From NCBI RefSeq assembly GCF_003349955.1, contig NZ_QLKQ01000054.1:1-49904 (forward strand): DNA of 49,904 bases, written 5' to 3'. Under the pieces are notes generated by a model. It saw only the letters and a program-made list of their open reading frames with translations. It had not been told where the DNA came from and made no database searches. Shown here piece after piece: positions 24,266 through 32,260 of this stretch (position 1 is the stretch's first letter; each line of letters begins with the position of its first letter). Position numbers and translations under genes: made by a program. This DNA comes from Azospirillum brasilense. Its GTDB lineage: Bacteria; Pseudomonadota; Alphaproteobacteria; Azospirillales; Azospirillaceae.

Positions 24266-26175
24266 CACGCCACCTCCCGCACGCGGACGGCGGCGGCGGC
24301 GCGCACGCAATGGCCGCCGCCGAGGTCGACCAGATGGGGCTGGTGGTCCTCGTCGATGGTGAAGGGGGCGGGCCAGCGCGCCGGGTCGGAGGCGCGGCCT
24401 TCCTCCAGGTCGGTCAGCGACAGCGGGCGGCTGGGGTCCGGTTCCGGCACGGCGGCCAGCAGGGCGCGGGTGTAGGGGTGGACCGGGTTGCGGAACAGCG
24501 CCTCGCGCGGCGCCGACTCGACGATCCGCCCGCGGCACATCACCAGGATGCGGTCGGCCATGTAGTCCACCACCGCCAGATTGTGGCTGACGAACAGATA
24601 GGTCAGGCCGAGCCGCTCCTTCAGGTCCTTCAGCAGGTTCAGCACCTGCGCCTGGATCGACACGTCGAGCGCCGACACCGGCTCGTCGAGCAGCAGAAGC
24701 TCGGGCCGCAGGGCCAGCGCGCGGGCGATGCCGATGCGCTGGCGCTGGCCGCCGGAGAAGCTGTGCGGGTAGCGGCGCAGATGCCGCGCGTCCAGCCCGA
24801 CCAGCCCCATCAGCTCCTTCACCCGCGCCGCGCGCTCCGCCTCGTCGCCGATGCCGTGGATGACCAGCGGTTCGGCGATGATGTCGAAGACGGTCATGCG
24901 CGGGTTCAATGAGCCGAAGGGGTCCTGGAAGACGAACTGAACCTTGCGGCGGAAGGCGGTCAGGGCCGCACCCTCCAGCCCCAGCACGTCGACGATCCGG
25001 CCATGGTCGTTGAAGCGGACGTCGCCGGCGTCCGGGGTCAGGGCGCGCATCAGGATCTTCGACAGGGTGGTCTTGCCGCAGCCCGACTCGCCGACCAACC
25101 CGACGCATTCGCCGCGCGCGATGGCGAAGCTGACATCGTCCACCGCCAGCGTGCCGGCCCCGGCCTTGGCGCCGAACCAGCCGGCCTTGCGCGCGCCGTA
25201 GCGCTTGCGCACCCCCTCCACCGCCAGCAGCGGCCCCGCCGCGTCGGCGCCGGGCGGCCAGGGCTGGTGATCCTTCTCCAGCAGGCTGCCGCCCTGCGAC
25301 GTACCCCCGATCGAGATGGAGCGGATCGGCACCAGCCGTTCCCCCGGCGCCATGTGGAAGCGCGGAACGGCGCGCAGCAGCGCCTTCAGATAGGGGTGGC
25401 GGGGGTCGGCGAAGATGTCCTCGCGCGTGCCGGACTCCATGATCCGCCCGCGGTGCATCACCACCACCTCGTCGGCGAGGTTGGCGACCACCCCCAGGTC
25501 GTGGGTGATGAGCAGGACGGCCATCCCGAGATCGGCCTGGAGGTCCTTGATCAGCTTCAGGATCTGCGCCTGGATGGTGACGTCCAGCGCGGTCGTCGGT
25601 TCGTCGGCGATCAGCAGGGCGGGGCGGCAGACCAGCGCCATGGCGATCATCGCGCGTTGGCGCAGGCCGCCCGACAGTTCGAACGGGTAGGTGTCCAGCG
25701 CTCGCTTGGGGTCGGGGAAGCGCACCCGGCGCAGCATGTCCTCGGCCTGGGCGCGGGCTTGGCGGGCGGTCACCCGCTGGTGCAGCCGCACCGCCTCGCC
25801 GACTTGGTCGCCCACCGTGTGCAGGGGCGACAGTGAGGTCATCGGCTCCTGGAAGATGATCGAGACGCGGCCGCCGCGCAGCGCCCGCATCGCCGTGCCG
25901 TCGGCCTTCAGCCCGGCGATGTCGACGGGGCCGGCGCCCTCGTTGACGATGCCGTCGTCGAACAGGATGCGCCCGTCCGCGATGGTGGCGTTGCGGGGCA
26001 GGATGCGCAGGATCGACTGCGCCGCCACCGACTTGCCCGACCCGGATTCGCCGACCAGGGCGACGGTGGAACCGGCCCGCACCCGGAAGGACACGCCGCG
26101 CACCGCGTGGACCACGCCGCCCGGCACCTGGAAATCGACCCTCAGGTCCTCCACCCGGAGCAGCGTGCGGCTCAT
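24265..26175 (-). CDS. Dual-cassette peptide-type ABC transporter ATPase (YejF/GsiA-like)
   Basis: A 636-residue fusion of two ABC ATPases, so no second ATPase gene is needed. Cassette 1 (about 5-260): Walker A GESGSGKS, signature LSGGLRQRAMIA, Walker B LLIADEPTTALD, H-loop LLITHDLG. Cassette 2 (about 320-590): Walker A GESGCGKTT, signature FSGGQRQRIGIARA, Walker B LLLLDEPVSALD, switch histidine in FVSHNLAV. Each is followed by the Opp-type C-terminal extension (RHPYLKALLRAVP and VHPYTRALLAAVPEP) that recognises oligopeptide permeases. The start ATG at 26175 overlaps the stop of the upstream membrane protein by 4 nt. Confidence 0.95.
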   Translation of the reverse strand: MSRTLLRVEDLRVDFQVPGGVVHAVRGVSFRVRAGSTVALVGESGSGKSVAAQSILRILPRNATIADGRILFDDGIVNEGAGPVDIAGLKADGTAMRALRGGRVSIIFQEPMTSLSPLHTVGDQVGEAVRLHQRVTARQARAQAEDMLRRVRFPDPKRALDTYPFELSGGLRQRAMIAMALVCRPALLIADEPTTALDVTIQAQILKLIKDLQADLGMAVLLITHDLGVVANLADEVVVMHRGRIMESGTREDIFADPRHPYLKALLRAVPRFHMAPGERLVPIRSISIGGTSQGGSLLEKDHQPWPPGADAAGPLLAVEGVRKRYGARKAGWFGAKAGAGTLAVDDVSFAIARGECVGLVGESGCGKTTLSKILMRALTPDAGDVRFNDHGRIVDVLGLEGAALTAFRRKVQFVFQDPFGSLNPRMTVFDIIAEPLVIHGIGDEAERAARVKELMGLVGLDARHLRRYPHSFSGGQRQRIGIARALALRPELLLLDEPVSALDVSIQAQVLNLLKDLKERLGLTYLFVSHNLAVVDYMADRILVMCRGRIVESAPREALFRNPVHPYTRALLAAVPEPDPSRPLSLTDLEEGRASDPARWPAPFTIDEDHQPHLVDLGGGHCVRAAAAVRVREVA

Positions 26176-26729
26176 GGCGCCGGCCTCTTTTCGTTGGGGT
26201 CCTCTGGCGGCTCGATGCCCAGCGCGATGAGATTGTCCACCGTCACCGCGCTCAGAGCCACGCCATTGCGTCCGGCGGCGAGAGCGGCCTGCTCGATCAC
26301 CGCGTCGAAGCCCTCCAGGTTGCTGTCGAAGCGCAGGGTCTTGCCGCCGCCGCTCAGCGCCGCCTGCATCCAACCGTCGTCGCGCCCCCGTTTGGTCGCG
26401 TAGTAGCGCAGCTTCAGCCCGGACAGTGCGTCCCAGCGGACGGCGCCGCCCATCGGCCCATCGGCCCGCAGGCCTTCGCCGTCCATGGTCAGGCGGGTCA
26501 GCTGGCGCTGCAGGGTGCGCGCCGCGAAGACGGCGAACAGCAGCGCGCAGGCGGCCAGCGGCACGGCGATCCAGGGGGTGACGGGCAGGACGGCCAGCGG
26601 CAGCGCCGTCAGCGCCAGCCCCGCCCCGGCCCGCGCGTAGTCGCCGGCCAGCGCCCCGGCGGGGTAGCGCATCTCCGCGAGGGTCGGCGTCTCCCCGGTC
26701 GAGGATCGGGCCATGGGCAGCTCGGCCAT
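26172..26729 (-). CDS. Small membrane protein with PH-like domain
   Basis: A 185-residue protein of unknown role. Two hydrophobic segments (about 34-50 and 52-70, separated by a short PVTPW turn) form a membrane hairpin, followed by a soluble domain with TRLTMDGEGLRADGPMGGAV, VRWDALSGLKLRYYATKRGR and FDSNLEGFDAVIEQAALAAG. This strand-rich core with a final helix resembles bacterial PH-like domains (inference). It overlaps the ATPase start by 4 nt and begins 3 nt after the deacetylase stop, so it is firmly inside the operon and may be an accessory component of the transport or glycan system. Confidence 0.72.
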   Translation of the reverse strand: MAELPMARSSTGETPTLAEMRYPAGALAGDYARAGAGLALTALPLAVLPVTPWIAVPLAACALLFAVFAARTLQRQLTRLTMDGEGLRADGPMGGAVRWDALSGLKLRYYATKRGRDDGWMQAALSGGGKTLRFDSNLEGFDAVIEQAALAAGRNGVALSAVTVDNLIALGIEPPEDPNEKRPAP

Positions 26730-26732
26730 GAA

Positions 26733-27563
26733 TCAGCGATGTCCTTCTGCGGCGAACAGGGTGTCGGTGAACAGGGTGTCGGCGAACAGGGTGTTGGTGG
26801 ACAGCCAGCAGGCGGCCGGATGACGGCGGGTCACGGTCAGGAAACGCGCGGTGAAGGCCCAGGTTTCGCCGTCCATCACCAAATGATGCGTCAGCAGGCC
26901 GGTCGCCTCCGCCGCGTCCACCGTTCCCAGCCGCCGGGCGCGCAGATGGGCGACCGCCATCCCCAGCGACTCCGCGTCACCGAGGAAGCGCTTGGCGTTT
27001 TTCCAGGCCACCGGGTCGATGTGTGTATTGACACACATCATGTTGACGGTTGACACACGTCGCGGCCCGAAAACCGACAGGCCGGCGAAGCCCGCGCCGG
27101 GCAGACCCGCCGCCACGGCGGGCGCGATGCGGTTCCACGGCGGCACCAGGACGGGCAGGGCGCGCGGCCCGAACCGACGATCCAGCACGCTGCGCCCCTC
27201 GGCCAGTTCCGCCAGCACGGCGGCGGCGGGGCGGTCCGCGCCAAGCTCCGCCTTCTTCGCGGGGGGCGTGGCGTGGTTGGCGTGCGACCAGCCGTGCTGA
27301 AGCACCGTGACGGCGGGGGCCGCATCCACCACGGTGGCGAGGGCGTCGGTGACGCCCGCCGGGATGACCGCCAGGGCCAGCGGCGCACTGGTCTCCACGG
27401 ACAGGGCGATCATCCGGTCGAGCGCGGGAGTCGGCTCGACGGCGTCGTCGTCGCGCCACCACAGGGTGGCGGTGCGCCCGGCGGCGGCCCAGGCGTCCAG
27501 CTCGGCGGTCAGCGCGTCCCAACCGGCGCGCGGCGGGCTGTCGGAAGGGGTGGTTGCGGTCAT
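26733..27563 (-). CDS. Polysaccharide deacetylase-family protein
   Basis: A 276-residue protein with NodB-fold marks: LWWRDDDAVEPTPALDRM (about 34) with the catalytic and metal Asp residues, LQHGWSHANH (about 88) supplying two His ligands, and VPPWNRIAP (about 139), the substrate-groove Arg motif. No signal peptide is visible, so action on a cytoplasmic or lipid-linked glycan precursor is inferred. The C terminus carries a five-residue repeat, D-T-L-F-[AT], from a 15-bp DNA repeat. Residues about 165-180 (VSTVNMMCVNTHID) are encoded by a locally A+T-rich palindromic stretch. It starts the tightly packed run leading into the ABC importer. Confidence 0.85.
   Translation of the reverse strand: MTATTPSDSPPRAGWDALTAELDAWAAAGRTATLWWRDDDAVEPTPALDRMIALSVETSAPLALAVIPAGVTDALATVVDAAPAVTVLQHGWSHANHATPPAKKAELGADRPAAAVLAELAEGRSVLDRRFGPRALPVLVPPWNRIAPAVAAGLPGAGFAGLSVFGPRRVSTVNMMCVNTHIDPVAWKNAKRFLGDAESLGMAVAHLRARRLGTVDAAEATGLLTHHLVMDGETWAFTARFLTVTRRHPAACWLSTNTLFADTLFTDTLFAAEGHR
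26752..26796. repeat. 15-bp tandem repeat in the 3' end of the deacetylase gene
   Basis: Three copies of GCGAACAGGGTGTCG (26752, 26767, 26782) differ at only one or two bases. On the coding strand they add the pentapeptide repeat D-T-L-F-A/T near the C terminus. The unit keeps the reading frame, so copy-number change would lengthen or shorten the protein without disrupting it. Confidence 0.85.
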
Positions 27564-27576
27564 CGCCTGTTCTGCT

Positions 27577-27681
27577 CCCTCTCCCCTCCGGGGATAGGGT
27601 TAGGGTGAAGGGTTGCGCTTTTGCCGGACATACCGCCTTGCGCAACCCCCTCACCCTCCCCTCTCCCCAGAGGAGAGAGGG
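27577..27681. repeat. REP-like palindromic repeat, copy 2 (intergenic)
   Basis: A 105-bp element of the same family as 24126-24231 in opposite orientation: end hairpins CCCTCTCC...GGATAGGG and CCCTCTCC...GAGAGGG, the shared centre GGTTGCGCTTTTGCCGGAC and the complementary CGCAACCCCCTCACCC. It lies between the glycosyltransferase stop and the deacetylase start, where it could form hairpins in the transcript and modulate read-through or stability. Confidence 0.9.
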
Positions 27682-27753
27682 TTAGAAGGACAGCGAACGC
27701 GGTGACCGTCAGCATGGCCCCCGCACCGGAAAAATCCAAGCGTCTTGATTGGT

Positions 27754-28923
27754 TTAGCGCCGGTGGTCCGGATGGTCGCCTTGGCGATGGGCCACCGCGT
27801 CCCGCAGCAGACGGGCGGTGGCGGCGGCGCCGTCCAGGCGCAGCGGGATGGCCGGCGGCGGGGGCAGGGCGAGCGCCTTGGCAACGCCCGCGGCCAGAGT
27901 GTCCGGCGTCAGGGTGGCTTCATCGACCACGGCCAGCCGGCCCCGCTCCTCCAGAAGATGGGCGCGGGTGGCCTGCTCGGTCTCGCTGCCCGCGGCGAAG
28001 GGGACGACGACCGCCCGGCAGCCGGCCTGGAGCACGTCGAGCACGGTGTTGTAGCCGGCCTGGCTGATCGACAGGCGGCAGCGGCGGAGCAGGGCGGGGA
28101 AGTCGGGCCGCGCCCGCTCCACGATGGTGCCCGGCGGGGCGCCGGCGGCGAGGGCGCGGAACTCCGCCTCCGGCACGTCCGGCCCGGCCAGCAGGCGCCA
28201 GGGTGCGTCAAGTCCGGCGGGAGTTGACGCACGCACCGCCAGCGCCGCCCGCAGCAACGGCAGGCCGACCGCTCCGCCGCCCACCGACACGATGACCTCG
28301 CCGGCGCCGTCGGCGCCCTTCCCCTCGCCGCCCTGCGGGGCCGCGACATAGCCGGTGTAGCGGATGCGGTCGGCGATCCGCGCGGCGGCGGGGAAGGTCG
28401 CCGCGAACGGGATCAACTCAGGGTCACCGTGGACCAGCACATGGTCGAACAGCCGTTCCACCGTCGAAACGGTTTCCTCCAGCCGCTCCGGCTTGGCCTT
28501 GGTCACCAGGATGTCGCGCACCGACGCGGCGGTGACCGCCCCGCCGGCCTTGGCGGCCTCCAGCAGCGGCAGAAGCTCGAAGCGGAAGGCGCGGCGCCCG
28601 AAGGGGAAGGATTCGACCAGCAGCGCGTCGGGCCGCACCCGCTCGTGAACCTCCAGAACCGTGGCGCGGCGCCGGGCGCGCCACGCGTCGTCGATGGGCC
28701 GGTCGTGCGCGTCCAGCAGGGTCTTGAAGCCGCTGTCGGCGGCGCGGGCGGGGGGAAGCTGGACGATCTCGGCCGCCGGGCCGTAATCGATCCCCGGCAC
28801 CGGATGCCCGCCGCGCAGCACGGTGACGGCGACGCCGGCCTCGGCCAGCCCGCGGGTGATCAGCGCGGCCCGGCGGTCGTGGCCGATGCCCAGCAGATGC
28901 TGGACGTGGAAGAGAACACGCAT
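27754..28923 (-). CDS. MurG/COG4671-like glycosyltransferase
   Basis: A 389-residue GT-B glycosyltransferase. The N-terminal MRVLFHVQHLLGIGHDRRAA has the glycine-rich loop seen in MurG and COG4671 proteins; EVIVSVGGGAVGLPLLRAAL (about 235) begins the donor domain, and LSISQAGYNTVLDVLQAG with RAVVVPF (about 305) matches the nucleotide-sugar-binding region. It is cytoplasmic or membrane-peripheral; donor and acceptor are unknown. It starts 20 nt after the cyclic-nucleotide-binding gene. A second protein of this type is encoded divergently at 32261, so the locus has two related transferases. Confidence 0.88.
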   Translation of the reverse strand: MRVLFHVQHLLGIGHDRRAALITRGLAEAGVAVTVLRGGHPVPGIDYGPAAEIVQLPPARAADSGFKTLLDAHDRPIDDAWRARRRATVLEVHERVRPDALLVESFPFGRRAFRFELLPLLEAAKAGGAVTAASVRDILVTKAKPERLEETVSTVERLFDHVLVHGDPELIPFAATFPAAARIADRIRYTGYVAAPQGGEGKGADGAGEVIVSVGGGAVGLPLLRAALAVRASTPAGLDAPWRLLAGPDVPEAEFRALAAGAPPGTIVERARPDFPALLRRCRLSISQAGYNTVLDVLQAGCRAVVVPFAAGSETEQATRAHLLEERGRLAVVDEATLTPDTLAAGVAKALALPPPPAIPLRLDGAAATARLLRDAVAHRQGDHPDHRR

Positions 28924-28943
28924 GGGTTGTCGATCGCGGCGCG

Positions 28944-29399
28944 TCAGGTCGCCTGCGCGGCCAGGACCTCGCGCAGGCGCACGGTGGTCTGCTCCAGGCG
29001 GTGGGCCAGCGAGCGCATGATCTCCAGCCCCATCTGCGGGAAGTCGGCGATCATCTGGAGAAAATGGTCCTTCGGCACGCACAGCGCCTCCAGGTCGGTG
29101 CTGGCGCGCACGGTGGCGGTGCGCGGCACGTCGCATAGGATGGCGATCTCGCCGACGATCTCGTTCGACCCCAGCGTCGCGACGGCCAGCGGCCCGCCGG
29201 GGCCGGCGATGATCACCTCGGCCTCCCCGCGCAGCAGGATGTAGGCGCAGGTGCCCATCTCGTCCTGCTCGAACAGGACGTCACCCGACCGGAAGCTCAA
29301 CCGCTCGCTGGTGAAGGCGAGAAGCTTGAGCTTGGAAGTGTCGATGTTGGCGAACAGGGGAATCCTGCGCAGGCAATTGACCTCTTCCGCGATGCTCAT
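28944..29399 (-). CDS. Stand-alone cyclic-nucleotide-binding domain protein
   Basis: A 151-residue protein consisting almost only of a CRP-type cNMP-binding domain: FANIDTSKLKLLAFTSERL at the start, GDVLFEQDEMG (about 39), the phosphate-binding cassette VGEIAILCDVPRTATVRA with G83, E84, R93 and T94, and a long C-helix. There is no HTH or enzyme domain, so it probably regulates a partner protein. The cassette looks intact, so cAMP or cGMP binding is plausible. GGAGG precedes the ATG. It lies 28 nt after the ABC-exporter-like gene and 20 nt before a glycosyltransferase gene; the neighbours are its likely targets (inference). Confidence 0.88.
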   Translation of the reverse strand: MSIAEEVNCLRRIPLFANIDTSKLKLLAFTSERLSFRSGDVLFEQDEMGTCAYILLRGEAEVIIAGPGGPLAVATLGSNEIVGEIAILCDVPRTATVRASTDLEALCVPKDHFLQMIADFPQMGLEIMRSLAHRLEQTTVRLREVLAAQAT

Positions 29400-29427
29400 G
29401 CCGTCTGCCTCCTCAACACCGCCGGCT

Positions 29428-32067
29428 TTATTCGGCGGCTATCAATTCATGCAACAACGTACCGGGCCTGTTCAACTCGTCGAAGCGGCCATGCTCGGCG
29501 ATTCGACCGTCCTTCATCACAATGACTCGCTCGAACGCCCGTGCCAAGCCGGCACGCTGCAGAACCCACACAAGACCACATCCCTTGCGTTCCCCGAGGA
29601 TCGCGGAATGCACCTTGCTCTGGCTGCTGGTGTCCAGGCCGCTGGTCGCCTCGCTCAGCACCAGCAGGTCCGGTCGCTTCAGCAGGGCGCGGGCCAGCGC
29701 CGCCTTCTGGCGCTGTGCCGCGGACAGGCGCGACCCCGCCACCCCCACCGGATGGTCCAGCCCGACCTCCACGATGGTGTCGCGCAGGTGAAGCTGGTCC
29801 ACCAGATCCGCCACGATGCGGCCCACCTTGGATTGCACCTGCGCCTGCCCGTAGACCATCCTGCCGAACAGGATGTTGTCCTGGATGCTGGCCGCCGCGT
29901 TGTAGGCCTCCGGGTCGAAGAAGGCGACGGCGTGCTTCAGGTCGGCCGGCAGGTCGCGGGCGAAGACGTGCCGCGCCTCCAGCAGCTTCTTCTCCAGGTC
30001 CGGTGTCATCAGACCCAGGCGGTGGCGGGCGCCGATCAGCTTGAAGGGCAGGGTCATCAGCCGTGTCCGCTCCTCCGGCCGCAGGGCCCCCAGCCCCTCC
30101 TTCGCGGTGCGCGCCAGGATGGCCTGATACTCCGGCAGTTCGGCGAAGCCGATGAAGGAGAAACGCTCGAAGAACTCGTGGCCGGGCGGCAGGCCGGCGA
30201 ACAGCTCGACCATGGTCTCCGCCACCTTGTGGCCGGTCTCCAGAAGCGTGTCGCTCAGCCCCACCTTGTCCAGCACATGCAACATATAGGGATTGGAAGC
30301 CAGCGCGTCCGTCTGGAAAATCGGTCCGACCGGCGTTCCGAACAGCAGATTTTCCGCCAGCGTGGCGTTCACGGTGTAGCGGTCGGGGTCGAAGCGCTCG
30401 ACCAGCCGCCCCAGCTCCGGGTTGTTCAGCATCATGGCGCGCATGGCGTCGCGCGCCTCCATCACGCGGGCGGCCACGTCGGGCCGCCGCTCCGGGTCGA
30501 CGGTGCGGTTGAGGCCCATGCCGTACACGTCGTCCTGCAGCGAGACCATCGTCACCACGCGCAGGATGCGGGCCTTCAGGTCCTCCGGCCCGTCGCAGCC
30601 GGCGGCGGCGTAGTCGATCCAGTCGGCGTGCACGTCGTCGGTGGCGTTGCCGGACAGCACCGACTCGGTCATCCGGCTCTTGCGATGTTGCTCGGCTTCC
30701 TCGCTTTCGCCGTTTTCGCGCAACGGCCGGTGGCGCAGCCCGTAGACGAGGTTTTCGTAGAGCGAGGCCGAGAACAGGTAAGGGGAGGCCCCGACATAGG
30801 CGGCGCGCCGCCCGGTCACGCTCTCCGGCAGCTCCGCGTAATCACGCTCGCCCAGCCGGATCTGCCCCGACGAGGGCAGCAGCACGCGCGCGGCGAGCTG
30901 CGCCAGCTCGTCCCGCCCGGAGCCGACGCCGATCAGCGCGGTGTGGCCGTCCAGCGGGATGTCGCAGGTCACCCCCTCCAGGATGGGCGACCCGCCATCT
31001 TCCCCGAACCCGACGTTGCGGAAGGACAAGGCGCCCGTGAAGGGAACGTCCTCCTCCTCGCGCAGCAGGCGTTCGGCCAGCAGGTCGGGGACGTGGAACT
31101 GCTCCACCACCTGCTCGTACTTGATCCGGTTGTCCTCCTTCTGCTGGTACCAGTCGAGCAGTTCCTTCCAGGGAGCCGCCAAGTCCTTGTAGGCGGCCAG
31201 CACCGCGACCAGCGCGCCGAAGGAGAGCTGGCCATGGATCACCAGGTAACCGCCGATCGCGTAGAAGAAGAACGGGGTGAGCTGGTTTATGAAATTGTTC
31301 AGGAATTTGACAAAAAACTTTCTTTGGTAAATCTCGAAGCGGATGCGGTACACGTCGCCCAGGCGGTGGCTGAGGTCGGCGAGGTGCCAGGACGCCGTGT
31401 TGTGGGTGTGGACCTCCTGGATGCCGGACACCGTCTCGCCGATGCGGTCGGCGATCTGACGCATGGCACGTACGCGCTGTTTGCCAAGTTGATTGACCTT
31501 GCGCTGAAGCCGTGGGATGAGCCAGCCTTGGAACGGGTACAGCGACACCGCCGCTGCTCCCAGCACCGGGTCCTGGACGAAGATGAAGGCGATGTAGACC
31601 AGCAGGGTGCCGCCCTGGAACACCGGGATGGCGATGGCGTCCCCGATGAAGCCGCCCAGCGGTTCCACCTCCGCCGTGATCATGGGGATGATCTCCCCGG
31701 ACGACATCTTGCGGAAGCGGGGCAGGGGGAAGCGCAGGACGCGCACGTACAGCTCGTACCGCAGGCGGCGCAGCATCCGCTCGCCCAGGCGGCCCTTGTA
31801 GGTGTTTATGACATACTTGAACGCGCCGTTGACCAGCACCAAAGTCAGGAACAGGCCGCATAGGACGAACAGGTAAGTCACCTGATCGAGATGGAATCCG
31901 AGGAAGGACTCAGGCAGCTTCTTCCCGGCAATCGCCTCGTTGACGATCCGCTTCGGGAGGTCGAGCGAGGCGTAAAGGAAGGGGAAGGACGCCAGGGTCA
32001 TCAGGGTCAGCACGATCTGCTGACGGACGCTGTGCCGAAGGATGAATCGGAAAATGCTGGATTCCAT
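29428..32067 (-). CDS. ABC-exporter-like protein with degenerate ATPase motifs and a large insertion
   Basis: The 879-residue product has an N-terminal six-helix ABC exporter domain (about 15-330) and a C-terminal nucleotide-binding-domain-like part (about 350-879) in which all catalytic motifs differ: Walker A is GVGSGRD (380-386; Lys to Arg, Ser/Thr to Asp, one residue short), the Q-loop is YVGASPYLF (424-432, no Gln), the signature is LSAAQ (781-785), Walker B is LLVLSEATSGLD (S805 for Asp, E806 kept) and the H-loop has Q837 for His. About 250 extra residues lie between Q-loop and signature, with repeated blocks of the ENLLFG type (about 440, 573 and 728). It is probably a pseudo-ABC protein; transport by ATP hydrolysis is doubtful. 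First gene of the minus-strand block. Confidence 0.88.
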   Translation of the reverse strand: MESSIFRFILRHSVRQQIVLTLMTLASFPFLYASLDLPKRIVNEAIAGKKLPESFLGFHLDQVTYLFVLCGLFLTLVLVNGAFKYVINTYKGRLGERMLRRLRYELYVRVLRFPLPRFRKMSSGEIIPMITAEVEPLGGFIGDAIAIPVFQGGTLLVYIAFIFVQDPVLGAAAVSLYPFQGWLIPRLQRKVNQLGKQRVRAMRQIADRIGETVSGIQEVHTHNTASWHLADLSHRLGDVYRIRFEIYQRKFFVKFLNNFINQLTPFFFYAIGGYLVIHGQLSFGALVAVLAAYKDLAAPWKELLDWYQQKEDNRIKYEQVVEQFHVPDLLAERLLREEEDVPFTGALSFRNVGFGEDGGSPILEGVTCDIPLDGHTALIGVGSGRDELAQLAARVLLPSSGQIRLGERDYAELPESVTGRRAAYVGASPYLFSASLYENLVYGLRHRPLRENGESEEAEQHRKSRMTESVLSGNATDDVHADWIDYAAAGCDGPEDLKARILRVVTMVSLQDDVYGMGLNRTVDPERRPDVAARVMEARDAMRAMMLNNPELGRLVERFDPDRYTVNATLAENLLFGTPVGPIFQTDALASNPYMLHVLDKVGLSDTLLETGHKVAETMVELFAGLPPGHEFFERFSFIGFAELPEYQAILARTAKEGLGALRPEERTRLMTLPFKLIGARHRLGLMTPDLEKKLLEARHVFARDLPADLKHAVAFFDPEAYNAAASIQDNILFGRMVYGQAQVQSKVGRIVADLVDQLHLRDTIVEVGLDHPVGVAGSRLSAAQRQKAALARALLKRPDLLVLSEATSGLDTSSQSKVHSAILGERKGCGLVWVLQRAGLARAFERVIVMKDGRIAEHGRFDELNRPGTLLHELIAAE

Positions 32068-32260
32068 AGCGCCATTCTACGCAAGGGGACGCCGGTGCCG
32101 GGAGCAGGCAGACACCTTACCCCCTCTGCCGCTTGGCCGCTGAGGATATGGTGAGCCCGCAAGCGGCCCGCCGCCATCCCGGCGGCGGCACGGCGCACAC
32201 CCGTTCATCGGCCAAGCCGCGGCCGGACACAAGAGGCCAATCGGGAGAGGTAGGAAGTCT
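32068..32260. promoter_or_regulatory. Divergent promoter region of the glycan gene cluster
   Basis: These 193 nt separate the two divergent operons and must hold both promoters. A perfect 8-bp hairpin, CCGCCGCC (32168-32175) and GGCGGCGG (32181-32188) with a 5-nt loop, lies near the middle. A clear ribosome-binding site (AGGTAGGAAG) precedes the plus-strand start; none is obvious for the minus-strand gene. No gene is seen here. Confidence 0.5.
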
